A stretch of DNA of 64,000 bases, taken from NCBI RefSeq assembly GCF_029760895.1, contig NZ_CP121679.1:3640001-3704000 (forward strand). The letters run 5' to 3'. The stretch is from Ancylobacter sp. WKF20. GTDB lineage: Bacteria; Pseudomonadota; Alphaproteobacteria; Rhizobiales; Xanthobacteraceae. Within the stretch, counting starts at the first letter, position 1. Each line of letters begins with the position of its first letter. Under the pieces are notes generated by a model. It worked only from the letters and a program-made list of their open reading frames with translations. It was not told the DNA's origin and made no database searches. Below are positions 8,467-16,384 of the stretch, one piece after another. Made by a program: the position numbers and the translations under genes.

Positions 8467-10302
8467 TTGACGTTCCGCCGTTTGTCGCTGCGGCCCGGTG
8501 CGGCCCTTCTCGCGACCCTTGCCGCGCTTGGCGCGACACCGGTTCTGGCGGAGGCGCCTCCGGACGCCTTCATTGCCCATTCCGCACCCGCCGGCAATTA
8601 TCTCGCCGCCCGCCTTGCCACCGCCGAGCGCGACACGCCGGCGGCCGCCGCCTATTACCGCGCTCTGGCCCGCACCTTCCCGCGCAGCGGCGAAATTCTT
8701 GAGCGCGCCTTCCTCGCGGTGTTGTCGCAGGGCAATATCGACGAGGCGGTGGATTACGCCCAGCGCATCGTGCGCATTGATCCCGACCACTCGCTGGCGC
8801 GGCTGGTGCTTGGCGTGCGCGCCATCAAGTCCAAGCAGTTCGTCACCGCCCGCAGCAATCTGCGCCGGGCCGGCGGCCAGGGTGCCATCGCCGAGCTGAA
8901 CGCCACGCTCCTCGGGGCCTGGACGCAATATGGCTCGGGTAATCCGCGCGCCGGCGTCACCGCGATCGACGAGCTGAAGGGGCCGGAATGGTATGCCGGC
9001 TTCAAGGATTTCCACGCCGGTCTGCTGCTCGACGCGGCCGGCGCCAAGCGCGAGGCCGGCCCCCGGCTTGAAGCGGCGCTGAAGCTCGATCCGCGCACGT
9101 TGCGCGTGGTCGATGCCTATGGCCGCTGGGCGTCGCGCTCGGGCAACAAAAAGCTCGCCATCGACACTTATGAGGCGTTCGACAAGCTGGTGCCGAATGA
9201 TCCGCTGGTCGCGCAGGAACTGGCCGATCTGAACGCCGGCAAGACGCTCGCCCCGCTCATCACCACCGCGAATGGCGGTGCGGCCGAGGTGCTGTACGGG
9301 CTGGGCGCGGCGCTGGGGCGGCAGGGCGGCGAGGATCTCGCGCTCATCTACCTGCAGCTTGGCCACTGGCTTGATCCCTCGCACCCGCTGATCGAGATCA
9401 CCCTCGCCGATCTTTTCGAGAGCCTGAAGCGCTATGACGAGGCCATCGCGCTCTATCGGGAGGTCGACAAGGACTCGCCCTTCAAGGTCAATGCCGAGGT
9501 GCAGCTCGGGCTCAATCTCGAGCAGACCGGCAATTTCGACGAGGCCCGCAAGATCCTGACCGGCGTCGTCGCGGCCAATCCGAAAGACCTGCGCGCCATG
9601 ATGGCGCTCGGCGACGTTCTGCGTTCCAACGAGAAATATGCCGAGGCCGCCGAGGTCTACTCGCAGGCCATTGCCCAGCTTCAGGCGCCCACCGGCAATA
9701 ATTGGATGCTCTATTACTTCCGGGGCACCTGTTATGAGCGCACCAAGCAGTGGGACAAGTCGGAAGCAGACCTGAAAAAGGCGCTGGAGCTGAAGCCCGA
9801 CCAGCCGCATGTGCTGAACTATCTGGGCTATAGCTGGGTCGACCAGGGCATCAACCTGGAGGCCGGGCTCGACATGATCCGCAAGGCGGTCGAGCTGCGG
9901 CCGGATGACGGCTTCTTCATCGACAGTCTCGGCTGGGCCTATTACCGCCTCGGCCGTTATGACGATGCGGTGCGTGAACTTGAGCGCGCCGTTGAGTTGA
10001 AGCCGAATGAAACGGTGATCAACGACCACCTTGGCGACGCTTACTGGAAGGTTGGCCGTAAACTTGAGGCGCGCTTCAAGTGGAGCCACGCCAAAGACCT
10101 GAAGCCGGACGCGGAAGAGCTTGTGCAGATCGACCGAAAGCTAGCGGTCGGGCTCGATGAGGCGGAAAAGCTGAAGGATCAGAAGCCGGACGTGCAGAAG
10201 ACCGAGGCGCCGGCCGAGCCGACGCAGAAGGCCGAAGCTGCGACGCCGGCCCCGGCCGCCGCGCCGGCACCGGCCGAGGCGAAGCCCGACGGCGGCGGCT
10301 AA
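8467..10302 (+). CDS. Exported tetratricopeptide-repeat protein
   Basis: This 611-residue protein has an N-terminal signal peptide (basic MTFRRLSLR, then an Ala/Leu core ending near VLA-EA at about residue 28) followed by TPR motifs over most of its length (for example YLGYSWVDQGINLEAGLDMI and SLGWAYYRLGRYDDAVRELE). The last about 70 residues are a Pro/Ala/Glu/Lys-rich tail. TTG at 8467 is chosen because AGGAGG lies 8-13 bp upstream. TPR proteins of this size act as periplasmic or outer-membrane scaffolds; the partner is unknown. A strong hairpin follows the gene, which appears monocistronic. Confidence 0.82.
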   Translation: MTFRRLSLRPGAALLATLAALGATPVLAEAPPDAFIAHSAPAGNYLAARLATAERDTPAAAAYYRALARTFPRSGEILERAFLAVLSQGNIDEAVDYAQRIVRIDPDHSLARLVLGVRAIKSKQFVTARSNLRRAGGQGAIAELNATLLGAWTQYGSGNPRAGVTAIDELKGPEWYAGFKDFHAGLLLDAAGAKREAGPRLEAALKLDPRTLRVVDAYGRWASRSGNKKLAIDTYEAFDKLVPNDPLVAQELADLNAGKTLAPLITTANGGAAEVLYGLGAALGRQGGEDLALIYLQLGHWLDPSHPLIEITLADLFESLKRYDEAIALYREVDKDSPFKVNAEVQLGLNLEQTGNFDEARKILTGVVAANPKDLRAMMALGDVLRSNEKYAEAAEVYSQAIAQLQAPTGNNWMLYYFRGTCYERTKQWDKSEADLKKALELKPDQPHVLNYLGYSWVDQGINLEAGLDMIRKAVELRPDDGFFIDSLGWAYYRLGRYDDAVRELERAVELKPNETVINDHLGDAYWKVGRKLEARFKWSHAKDLKPDAEELVQIDRKLAVGLDEAEKLKDQKPDVQKTEAPAEPTQKAEAATPAPAAAPAPAEAKPDGGG

Positions 10303-10317
10303 GCGCTTGATCTCAAT

Positions 10318-10360
10318 GAAAAAAGGGCGGGCGCCGGAAGGCGACCCGCCCTTTTCTTTT
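10318..10360. terminator. Bidirectional terminator between the TPR gene and the DoxX gene
   Basis: A perfect 11-bp inverted repeat AAAAGGGCGGG / CCCGCCCTTTT with a 15-nt GC-rich loop lies between two convergent genes. It is followed by CTTTT on the plus strand and preceded by an A-rich run, so it can work in both directions. Confidence 0.85.
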
Positions 10361-10367
10361 GGGAGCG

Positions 10368-10793
10368 TCAGGCGGTGGCGGGGCGGCCGACGAAGAGCAG
10401 CGGGCGCGAGCGCAGGGCGAAGGCGCCGTCGCCAATAAGCCAGAGCGCAAAAGAGGTTACGATCAGGAAGCCGGGATATTCCCAGCCGCCGCCGGTGGAG
10501 GAGAACAGCCAGCCATTGGGGATGTGCACGCTCATCGCGCCGGCCATGACCGGGATCAGCAGCAGGGCGACGTGGCGGGCGTAAACCCCTGAAATGATGA
10601 GCAAACCGCCGATCAGCTCGGCGAGGAACACCGGCCAGGCGAGGCCGGCCGGCAGGCCGAGGCTGCCGAGATAGCCGGCGAAGCCCGGAATGGTGAAAAC
10701 CGCATATTTCAGAAGGGCATGGGAGACCCACATGGCGCCGAGCGCGACGCGGAGCAGGAACACGCCATAGGGCGCGGAGCGGGTGTCGATCAT
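10368..10793 (-). CDS. DoxX family membrane protein
   Basis: This 141-residue protein has four hydrophobic segments. The DoxX-type pattern is visible: LLRVALGAMWVSHALLKY near the N-terminus, then PVFLAELIGGLLIISGVYAR and a histidine in the third segment (AGAMSVHIPNGW). DoxX family proteins are small membrane proteins related to thiosulfate:quinone oxidoreductase subunits, but most members have no known reaction. It is convergent with the TPR gene across a shared terminator, and its 5' side faces a 212-bp spacer with no gene seen. Confidence 0.8.
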   Translation of the reverse strand: MIDTRSAPYGVFLLRVALGAMWVSHALLKYAVFTIPGFAGYLGSLGLPAGLAWPVFLAELIGGLLIISGVYARHVALLLIPVMAGAMSVHIPNGWLFSSTGGGWEYPGFLIVTSFALWLIGDGAFALRSRPLLFVGRPATA

Positions 10794-11005
10794 GGTCAGA
10801 ATCCCGTGGCTGGTCAGTGCAGTGAGGTGGACGATCAGGCCGGTCAGGCCGGTGTGTCCAAAGTGCTAGCTGACAGTGCCGCGCAAGGCGATAGCCGCAA
10901 TTACCGTTCCGTCATTGCGCGGTTGCAATGAGGGGGTCGGCCTATCGCGGGTCACGGGACAACAGGGAGAGAGACGCTCGGGCGCGCAGCCCGGCGCCCG
11001 CCCGC

Positions 11006-11542
11006 TCAGTGGCGGTCGTCGGGGAGCGCCGGCAGCGGCTCGCTGGCGACGGTGACCTCGACGGTCGGGGCGCGGCCGGCGACCGGGGCGGGCTCGCTCA
11101 CCTTCGGCGCGCTGCGCTCGGCGAGGCGCGTGCGCCCGCTGCCGCCGCGCTTGAACTCGCACCACATGCGCTCAGCCCCGGCGAGGTTGCCCCGGAAGCT
11201 CTGCTCGCTGGTCTTCTCCAGCTCGAAGCAGGGCTGGAAGGCGAGGCCCTTCATCTTGGCGCAGACCTTCTCGCCCTTCACCATCACGGTGCCGGCCGGC
11301 AGCGTGACATAGCGGACATTGCCCTTGCCGCGGATTTGCACCGTGCCCTCGACCGAGCCGTCGGGCAGGATGCGCCCGGCGCCGGCCGTGCCTTCGAAGC
11401 AGCTATAGGAGAAGGTGCGCCCCACCACGAAGCGCTGGGCCGCGACCGCCGTCAGCGTCTCGCCGGCCTGCGCGGGCGCGAGCGGCGCCAGAGCGGGCGT
11501 GAGGAGCGACGCGGCGGCCAGAAGGGCGGAGGAAGCGCGCAT
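11006..11542 (-). CDS. Exported hypothetical protein
   Basis: This 178-residue protein begins MRASSALLAAAS and has a clear signal peptide ending near AQA-GE (about residue 26). The mature part has four spaced cysteines (YSCFEG, EKVCAKMKG, QPCFELEK, MWCEFKR), suggesting disulfide bonds in the periplasm. The C-terminus is Pro/Val-rich and looks flexible. I do not recognise the family. ATG 11542 is preferred over GTG 11554 because it begins the signal peptide directly. It lies between the DoxX gene and an MFS transporter, all on the minus strand but with about 200-bp gaps, so a shared operon is not evident. Confidence 0.6.
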   Translation of the reverse strand: MRASSALLAAASLLTPALAPLAPAQAGETLTAVAAQRFVVGRTFSYSCFEGTAGAGRILPDGSVEGTVQIRGKGNVRYVTLPAGTVMVKGEKVCAKMKGLAFQPCFELEKTSEQSFRGNLAGAERMWCEFKRGGSGRTRLAERSAPKVSEPAPVAGRAPTVEVTVASEPLPALPDDRH

Positions 11543-11746
11543 GAAGGGTTCCACGGGTCGTTGACAGGCTTACGATGCGCCGCGAAAGCCCTGTCTTGTC
11601 AAGGCGCGGCACCCCTGCGCGGCCCGGATCGGGGCCATGCGGCAGGCACCTGTGGCCACCGCGCAACGCCGTCGGCACCACCGCACCGCAGAATGACGCA
11701 AGACGGTTAATGTCCTGCAAATGCCGGCGCCGATGCGTCGCCCGCC

Positions 11747-12991
11747 TCAGGCCGGTTGCGTCTCGCGGGCGACCGGGCGCTCGACGATGGGCAGGTTGAT
11801 GATGGCGGAGGCGAAGCTCAGCGCTACCGAGAGCCACCAGACGCCGTCATAGGAGCCGAGCTTCTCATAGAGCAGGCCGCCCAGCCACACGCCAAGGAAG
11901 CCGCCAACCTGGTGGCTGAAGAAGGCGAAGCCATAGAGCATGGCGAGGTAGCGCGTGCCGAACATCAGCATCACCAGCCCCGAGGTCGGCGGCACGGTGG
12001 AAAGCCAGAGCAGGCCGAGCACGATGCCGAAGCCGATGGAGGTGACGGGGCTCGCCGGCAGCAGCACGAAGACAGCGATGGCGACGCCGCGGGCGAAATA
12101 GATCGCCGCCAGCAGATAGCGCCGCGACATCCGGCTCGACAGCCAGCCGGAGGAGAGCGAGCCCACCATATTGGCGAGGCCGATCACCGCCAGCGTCCAG
12201 CCGCCAATGGCGAGCGAGAGGCCACGATCAGCGAGATAGGCCGGCAGATGGGTGGTCACGAAGGCGAGCTGGAAGCCGCAGGTGAAGAAGCCCAGCACCA
12301 GGAAGATGTAGCTCGGGTGGCGGAACGCCTCGCCCAGCGCCGCGCCAATGGATTGCGGGCGCGCCTCGCCGGCGCGGGGGGCGGCGCTCGGCGTCGCCAG
12401 CGCCGTGGCGAAGGGCATGACCAGCAGCATGGTGACGCCGAAGACGATCAGCGTCTCGTGCCAGCCGATGCTCGCATTCAGCCCGGCGGCGAGCGGCGGA
12501 AACAGGAACTGGCCGAAGGAGCCCGCCGCCGTGCCCGCGCCGAACGCCATGGGCCGCCACTTCTCCGGCAGCACTTTGCCGAAGGCGGCGAGCACGATGT
12601 TGAAGGAGCAGCCGGAGAGGCCGAAGCCGATCATCATGCCGGCGGAGAGGTGCAGCGCGCCCGGCGTCGCCGCATAGGCCATGGCGATCAGCCCGAGCGC
12701 ATAGAGCGCGGCGCCGGCCCACAGCACGCGCACCACGCCGAACCGGTCGGCCACCGCGCCGGCAAAGGGCGTGCCGACGCCCCAGAGCAGGTTCTGGATG
12801 GCGATGGCGAGGCCGAACGTGTCGCGCCCCCAGCCATATTCCCCGGTCATCGGCAGCAGGAAGATGCCGGAGGAGGCGCGCGGCCCGAAGGTCAGCATGG
12901 CGATCATGCAGCCGCACAGCACCACCAGCAGCGGCGCGCGGGCGGCAAGCGAGGCGGTCGGCGCGGGGGCAGACGCGGGGGGCTGGCTCAT
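11747..12991 (-). CDS. MFS transporter
   Basis: This 414-residue protein has about 12 hydrophobic segments and the MFS loop motif between segments 2 and 3 (GAVADRFGVVRVLW), with a related copy in the second half (GWLSSRMSRRYLL). The plan fits the OxlT/monocarboxylate-like or YbfB-like MFS group. The substrate cannot be read from the sequence. ATG 12991 is preferred with GGTGAG upstream; an in-frame ATG at 13207 would add an unconserved Arg-rich leader. Upstream lies the repeat-rich gene-free block, so it is probably monocistronic. Confidence 0.85.
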   Translation of the reverse strand: MSQPPASAPAPTASLAARAPLLVVLCGCMIAMLTFGPRASSGIFLLPMTGEYGWGRDTFGLAIAIQNLLWGVGTPFAGAVADRFGVVRVLWAGAALYALGLIAMAYAATPGALHLSAGMMIGFGLSGCSFNIVLAAFGKVLPEKWRPMAFGAGTAAGSFGQFLFPPLAAGLNASIGWHETLIVFGVTMLLVMPFATALATPSAAPRAGEARPQSIGAALGEAFRHPSYIFLVLGFFTCGFQLAFVTTHLPAYLADRGLSLAIGGWTLAVIGLANMVGSLSSGWLSSRMSRRYLLAAIYFARGVAIAVFVLLPASPVTSIGFGIVLGLLWLSTVPPTSGLVMLMFGTRYLAMLYGFAFFSHQVGGFLGVWLGGLLYEKLGSYDGVWWLSVALSFASAIINLPIVERPVARETQPA

Positions 12992-13711
12992 CGGGCGACA
13001 CTCACCGGGGAAGGGGCGGGACGGGCGGAGGGCACGTGAGGCGGGCAAACGGGCTGTGACGAGGCACGATGATCGCGGACGGATGGGCGCACCTTGTTGG
13101 CGCACCATCGCGGGCACCGCGCCGCCCGGTCTGAACACCCTCAAGGCGGCCCGGCTCACACCGCGCCATGCTGTGGAATAGGCCCGCCCGTGCCGCGAGG
13201 GAAACAAATAGTTTTGCGGACGGTGATCAGCAATGATGATGGAAGGGGGCCGACGGCGGGGGGCGATGTCATCCCGGACGCGATGCCCGTCCGGCCATCC
13301 ACGTCATCCGGAACGGCATGGCATTGTCGACGTGACGTCATCCCGGACGGCCAAAGGCCGCGCCGGGATCGCGTCCCGCGCGAGGCTGACGGGCCACCGC
13401 CAGAACCACGTCATCCCGGGGCTTGGCCCGGGGATCCACCACGTCGACCGGGTGGGCGCCTGACAAGACGTGGATGGCCGGGTCAAGCCCGGCCATGACG
13501 GCGCTATTGCGTCTCGGGTCATCCCGGACGGCCAAAGGCCGAGCCGGGATCGCGCAGAACGCGGCGGGTTCCTTCCCGTGTCCCGGACCAGCCACGCCAA
13601 GCGTGGCGCCGATCCGGGATCCAGGGGAAAGTCTTTGGCCGTGATCCCTGCACCCACCGAGAACGATTCGGCCCAAGACTCGTGCGCTGGGCCCCGGCTC
13701 GGCGCTCCGGC

Positions 13712-13772
13712 TACGCCGTCGCTGGGCCGGGGAACGTCGCCGGTGGCGACGCGCAGGGTGGTCGAGGTCGGG
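13712..13772 (+). repeat. 61-bp perfect direct repeat, copy 1
   Basis: This stretch, beginning TACGCCGTCGCTGGGCCGGG, is identical base for base to 14040-14100. Contained inverted segments (GGCGAC/GTCGCC) could fold. The copies are 328 bp apart with palindromic elements between them, as expected of a recent local duplication. Confidence 0.95.
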
Positions 13773-14039
13773 TCGGCGACGGGACCGGCCGGCGCCGTGA
13801 CCGTCATCCCGGACAGCCGAGGCCCAGCCGGGATCGCGCGCCACTGCATTCCACGGCCGATCCCAGCGGCACGCTTCCCGGACAAGCCACGCGCCGCGAC
13901 ACACTCGCTGGCTCGCCGTCATGGCCGGGCTTGACCCGGCCATCCACGACTTACTGCCACGTACCCGGTCAACGTCGTGGATCCCCGGGCCAAGCCCGGG
14001 GATGACGGCGTAAGGGAGGGGTAGGCCGTCCTAGACAAA

Positions 14040-14100
14040 TACGCCGTCGCTGGGCCGGGGAACGTCGCCGGTGGCGACGCGCAGGGTGGTCGAGGTCGGG
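14040..14100 (+). repeat. 61-bp perfect direct repeat, copy 2
   Basis: Identical to 13712-13772. The copies diverge immediately outside the 61 bp (copy 1 is preceded by GCTCCGGC, copy 2 by TAGACAAA), so the boundaries are sharp. Confidence 0.95.
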
Positions 14101-14204
14101 CCGACAGCGTCGTGGATCCCCCGATCAAGTCCGGGGATGACGGTGCAAGGGAAGGCCGCCGCCATCCCGGACGGCCGCAGGCCGCGCCGGGGCCCCACCC
14201 ACGC

Positions 14205-14699
14205 CTAGGCCAGCGCCTCGATGTCGGCGTCGGTCAGGGTGCCCGGCACGATGGTGATGGGGATGGGCAGCGCCCAGTGGCCGGAGACGAGGGCGGTGAG
14301 GAGAGGGCCGGGGCCGTCGGAGCCGGCGGCGCTCGCTAGAGCGAGGATGGCGATGTCTTCATCGGCCTCGACCACCGCATGCAGCGCTTCGGCGACGCTG
14401 CCCTCGCGGATCACCGTCTCGGCCTCGACGCCGGCGACGGAGCGGGCGCGGGCGACGTAATGGGCGAGGCGCATCTCCGCCTTGTCGGTCTCCTCCGCCC
14501 GCATCAGATTGGCGACGCCGAGCCATTGCGCCGGCGCGTCAGTGAGTTCCAGCACCGCCAGCAGCACCAGCCCGCCTTGCGTGCGGGCGGCGCGGCGCGC
14601 GGCATAGGTGACGGCGCGGTCGCATTCCGGCGTGCCGTCGACCATGACCAGGAACTTGCGGCGGTGGCCGGGCGCGAAACTCTGGCGGGTGCGGGGCAT
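14205..14699 (-). CDS. Universal stress protein (UspA family)
   Basis: This 164-residue single-domain protein begins with a basic stretch, then the Usp strand FLVMVDGTPECDRAVTYAAR. The C-terminal part runs EDIAILALASAAGSDGPGPL-LTALVSGHWALPIPITIVPG, a degenerate form of the G-2x-G-9x-G-S/T ATP-binding region. ATG 14699 follows a CAGGAG; upstream in-frame codons are not needed. It is divergent from the GAF-EAL gene across 323 bp. A general stress role is inferred from the family; the altered nucleotide motif leaves ATP binding uncertain. Confidence 0.8.
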   Translation of the reverse strand: MPRTRQSFAPGHRRKFLVMVDGTPECDRAVTYAARRAARTQGGLVLLAVLELTDAPAQWLGVANLMRAEETDKAEMRLAHYVARARSVAGVEAETVIREGSVAEALHAVVEADEDIAILALASAAGSDGPGPLLTALVSGHWALPIPITIVPGTLTDADIEALA

Positions 14700-15022
14700 G
14701 GCGGCTCCTGCGGAAGGGGCGGGCGGCACGGATCGGCGGGACAGGGCGAACGGGCGGGGCGACCTGACGGGGTTTGCGGTCCCGCCCGAGGTCTTACCAC
14801 AGGTGGCGCCCGGCGGCAGGTGCGGCGTCCCATCTTACCAGTCCAAGCCTGTGCACCGTCCAAGACTAGAGGCAAAACCGCGTAGAACTACGGACATACT
14901 TGTACGTTCACGCAAGGTGAGGTTTGATCTTCGTTATCGGGCGCGGCTTTACCGGCTGCAGGCCGAAGGGACAACTTCTGGTACGGGCGCCAGGCGCTGG
15001 CCGTGGCCCCGGCGGAGGCTCC
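14700..15022. other. Divergent intergenic region (uspA-like / GAF-EAL)
   Basis: This 323-bp region separates two divergent starts. The only structure seen is a 12-bp inverted repeat CGTAGAACTACG at 14881-14892 (5-bp arms around AA). An in-frame upstream extension of the EAL gene from 14924 is possible but reads as low-quality Gly/Arg sequence. No RNA gene was recognised. Confidence 0.5.
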
Positions 15023-16288
15023 ATGACCGGACGTGCCATGCCGGCGCCGGGCGCCCATCTCGTCGAGGACGCTCCGCTCGGCGCCATGATCGAGCAGGAA
15101 GTGCTGCGCGCCGGCCTCGACCGGGTGCTGCGGGCCGTGCGCCGTCATCTCGGCATGGATGTCGCCTTCATCGCCCGCTTTGGCGATACCGACCGGGTGT
15201 TCGAATATGTCGATGCCGACGGCGCCGCGCCCATCGCGGCCGGGCAGAGCCTGTCGCTTCAGGAAGGCTATTGCCAGAAGGTGGTGAGCGGGGAGCTGCC
15301 GCAATGCATCCCCGACACCGCGGTCCTGCCGGCGACACGGGAAATCCCCGCGACCGTGGCGGTGCCGATCGGCGCCCATATGAGCGTGCCGATCAGCCTG
15401 GAGAGCGGGGCCGTCTATGGCACGCTGTGCTGCTTCAGCTATGTGCCCAATCCCGATCTGACCGCGAGGGACATGCGGCTGATGCACGCCTTCGCCGACG
15501 TGCTGGCCGCGCGCATCGACGAGGCGCTGGCCGCCGGCGCGCGCAGCCGTGGCCTGCATGAGGAGATCCGCCGGGCGCTGGAGGGCGGCGCGCCGCGCAT
15601 GGTGTTCCAGCCGATCTACCGCGTCGGTGGGGGCCGTCCGGGCGTGACCGGGGTGGAGGCGCTGGCCCGCTTCGATGGCGAGCCGCTGCGCGGGCCGGAC
15701 CGCTGGTTCGAGACCGCCGAGGCCGTAGGATTGCGGCACGAGCTGGAGCTGGCCGCCATCGCCCATGCGCTGCCGGCGCTGGAGCGGCTGCCGCGCGCGC
15801 TCTTCCTGGCGCTGAACGTGTCGCCGTGCCTCATCCTGTCGGGGCGTCTCGGGCCGGCGCTGGCGGGCGTGCCGGGCGAGCGGCTGATGCTGGAGGTCAC
15901 CGAACACGCCACCATCGCCGATTATGCCGCGCTCGAGACGGCGCTGTGCCCGTTGCGCGCCCGGGGAATCCGCCTCGCGGTGGACGATGCCGGGGCGGGC
16001 TTCGCCAGCATGCGGCACATCCTCAATCTCGCGCCGGATATGATCAAGCTCGATATCAGCCTGACGCGCGGCATTGACGGCGATGCCCGCCGGCGGGCGC
16101 TGGCGCGCGGGCTGGTCGCCTTCGCCCATGACATCGGATGCGCCATCGCCGCCGAGGGCGTGGAGACGCCGGCCGAACTCGACACGCTGCGGGGCCTCGG
16201 CGTGGACGAGGCGCAGGGCTATCTGCTCGACCCGCCACTCGGGCTCGACGAGGTGCTGCGCCGCCGCCCGGCCGCCAGCGCGGCGTGA
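15023..16288 (+). CDS. GAF-EAL cyclic-di-GMP phosphodiesterase
   Basis: This 421-residue cytosolic protein has an N-terminal GAF domain (about residues 15-165) and a C-terminal EAL domain (about 175-415). EAL motifs are visible in order: GVEALARF, LNVSP, LEVTEH, VDDAGAGFASM, IKLDISLTRGID, AEGVETPAEL and AQGYLLDPPL. All acidic, Asn, Lys and Gln positions expected for metal binding and catalysis appear present, though loop 6 is DDAGAG rather than the usual DDFGTG. It should hydrolyse c-di-GMP in response to a ligand or redox signal sensed by GAF. There is no GGDEF domain. ATG 15023 follows GCGGAGG. Monocistronic; divergent from a Usp gene. Confidence 0.88.
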   Translation: MTGRAMPAPGAHLVEDAPLGAMIEQEVLRAGLDRVLRAVRRHLGMDVAFIARFGDTDRVFEYVDADGAAPIAAGQSLSLQEGYCQKVVSGELPQCIPDTAVLPATREIPATVAVPIGAHMSVPISLESGAVYGTLCCFSYVPNPDLTARDMRLMHAFADVLAARIDEALAAGARSRGLHEEIRRALEGGAPRMVFQPIYRVGGGRPGVTGVEALARFDGEPLRGPDRWFETAEAVGLRHELELAAIAHALPALERLPRALFLALNVSPCLILSGRLGPALAGVPGERLMLEVTEHATIADYAALETALCPLRARGIRLAVDDAGAGFASMRHILNLAPDMIKLDISLTRGIDGDARRRALARGLVAFAHDIGCAIAAEGVETPAELDTLRGLGVDEAQGYLLDPPLGLDEVLRRRPAASAA

Positions 16289-16300
16289 GGGGGCTGGCCC

Positions 16301-16384
16301 GTGCGCTCAGCGCAGAAGGCCGTCCCCCGTGCGCTCAGCGCACGAAGCCGCCCCCTGTGCGCTCAGCGCACGAAGCCGACAATG
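16301..16384. repeat. 28-bp tandem repeat, three copies, covering the trpS stop codon
   Basis: The unit GTGCGCTCAGCGCACGAAGC-CG begins at 16301, 16329 and 16357, exactly 28 bp apart. Copies 2 and 3 match over their first 22 bases; copy 1 differs at a few positions. Each unit contains the near-palindrome TGCGCT-C-AGCGCA. Copy 3 is the actual 3' end of trpS (last codons and stop), so copies 1 and 2 are duplications of the trpS end into the spacer before the EAL gene. They may also form the terminating hairpin between these convergent genes. Confidence 0.9.

Larger units (their letters stand above)
13262..14198. repeat. REP/BIME-like palindromic repeat cluster
   Basis: Three palindrome types recur. 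Type A has the form CGTCATCCCGGACGGCC-AAGGCC-GCCGGGATCG (13336-13372, 13518-13552, 13802-13836, and a variant at 14155-14197). Type B is CGTCATGGCCGGGCTTGACC and its completion (13470-13500 reversed, 13917-13950). Type C is GTGGATCCCCGGGCCAAGCC and its completion (13409-13439 reversed, 13975-14009, variant 14109-14144). Each can form a stem of roughly 10-14 bp. B and C occur as a head-to-head pair twice, in opposite orientations (13409-13500 and 13917-14009). The same types recur at 59.4 and 61.2 kb, so this is a dispersed chromosomal repeat family. Confidence 0.88.
12992..14204. other. Gene-free 1.2-kb block of palindromic repeats
   Basis: No protein-like reading frame is credible here; ORFs in this block are translations of repeats. 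About the first 250 bp (upstream of the MFS gene) are unremarkable. From about 13262 to 14198 there are at least ten short palindromes with CGTCATCC- or GTGGAT-type ends, and two copies of a 61-bp perfect direct repeat. The block separates the 5' end of the MFS gene from the 3' end of the UspA gene. Confidence 0.85.

Noticed and set aside
7783..10089. 768-residue minus-strand ORF
   Set aside because: Antisense to the holin-like and TPR genes; low-complexity Arg/Gly/Ala composition.
12992..13211. In-frame upstream extension of the MFS protein to 13207
   Set aside because: The extra 72 residues are Arg/Pro-rich and lie ahead of a well-supported ATG with a ribosome binding site.
13094..14005. 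Several ORFs in the repeat block
   Set aside because: They translate palindromic repeats and direct repeats; no ribosome binding sites or domains.
13262..14198. CRISPR array
   Set aside because: Palindromes differ in sequence and spacing, and no uniform repeat-spacer pattern or cas gene is present.
16301..16384. CRISPR or tRNA-like element at the trpS end
   Set aside because: Three contiguous 28-bp units without spacers; better explained as a duplicated gene end.
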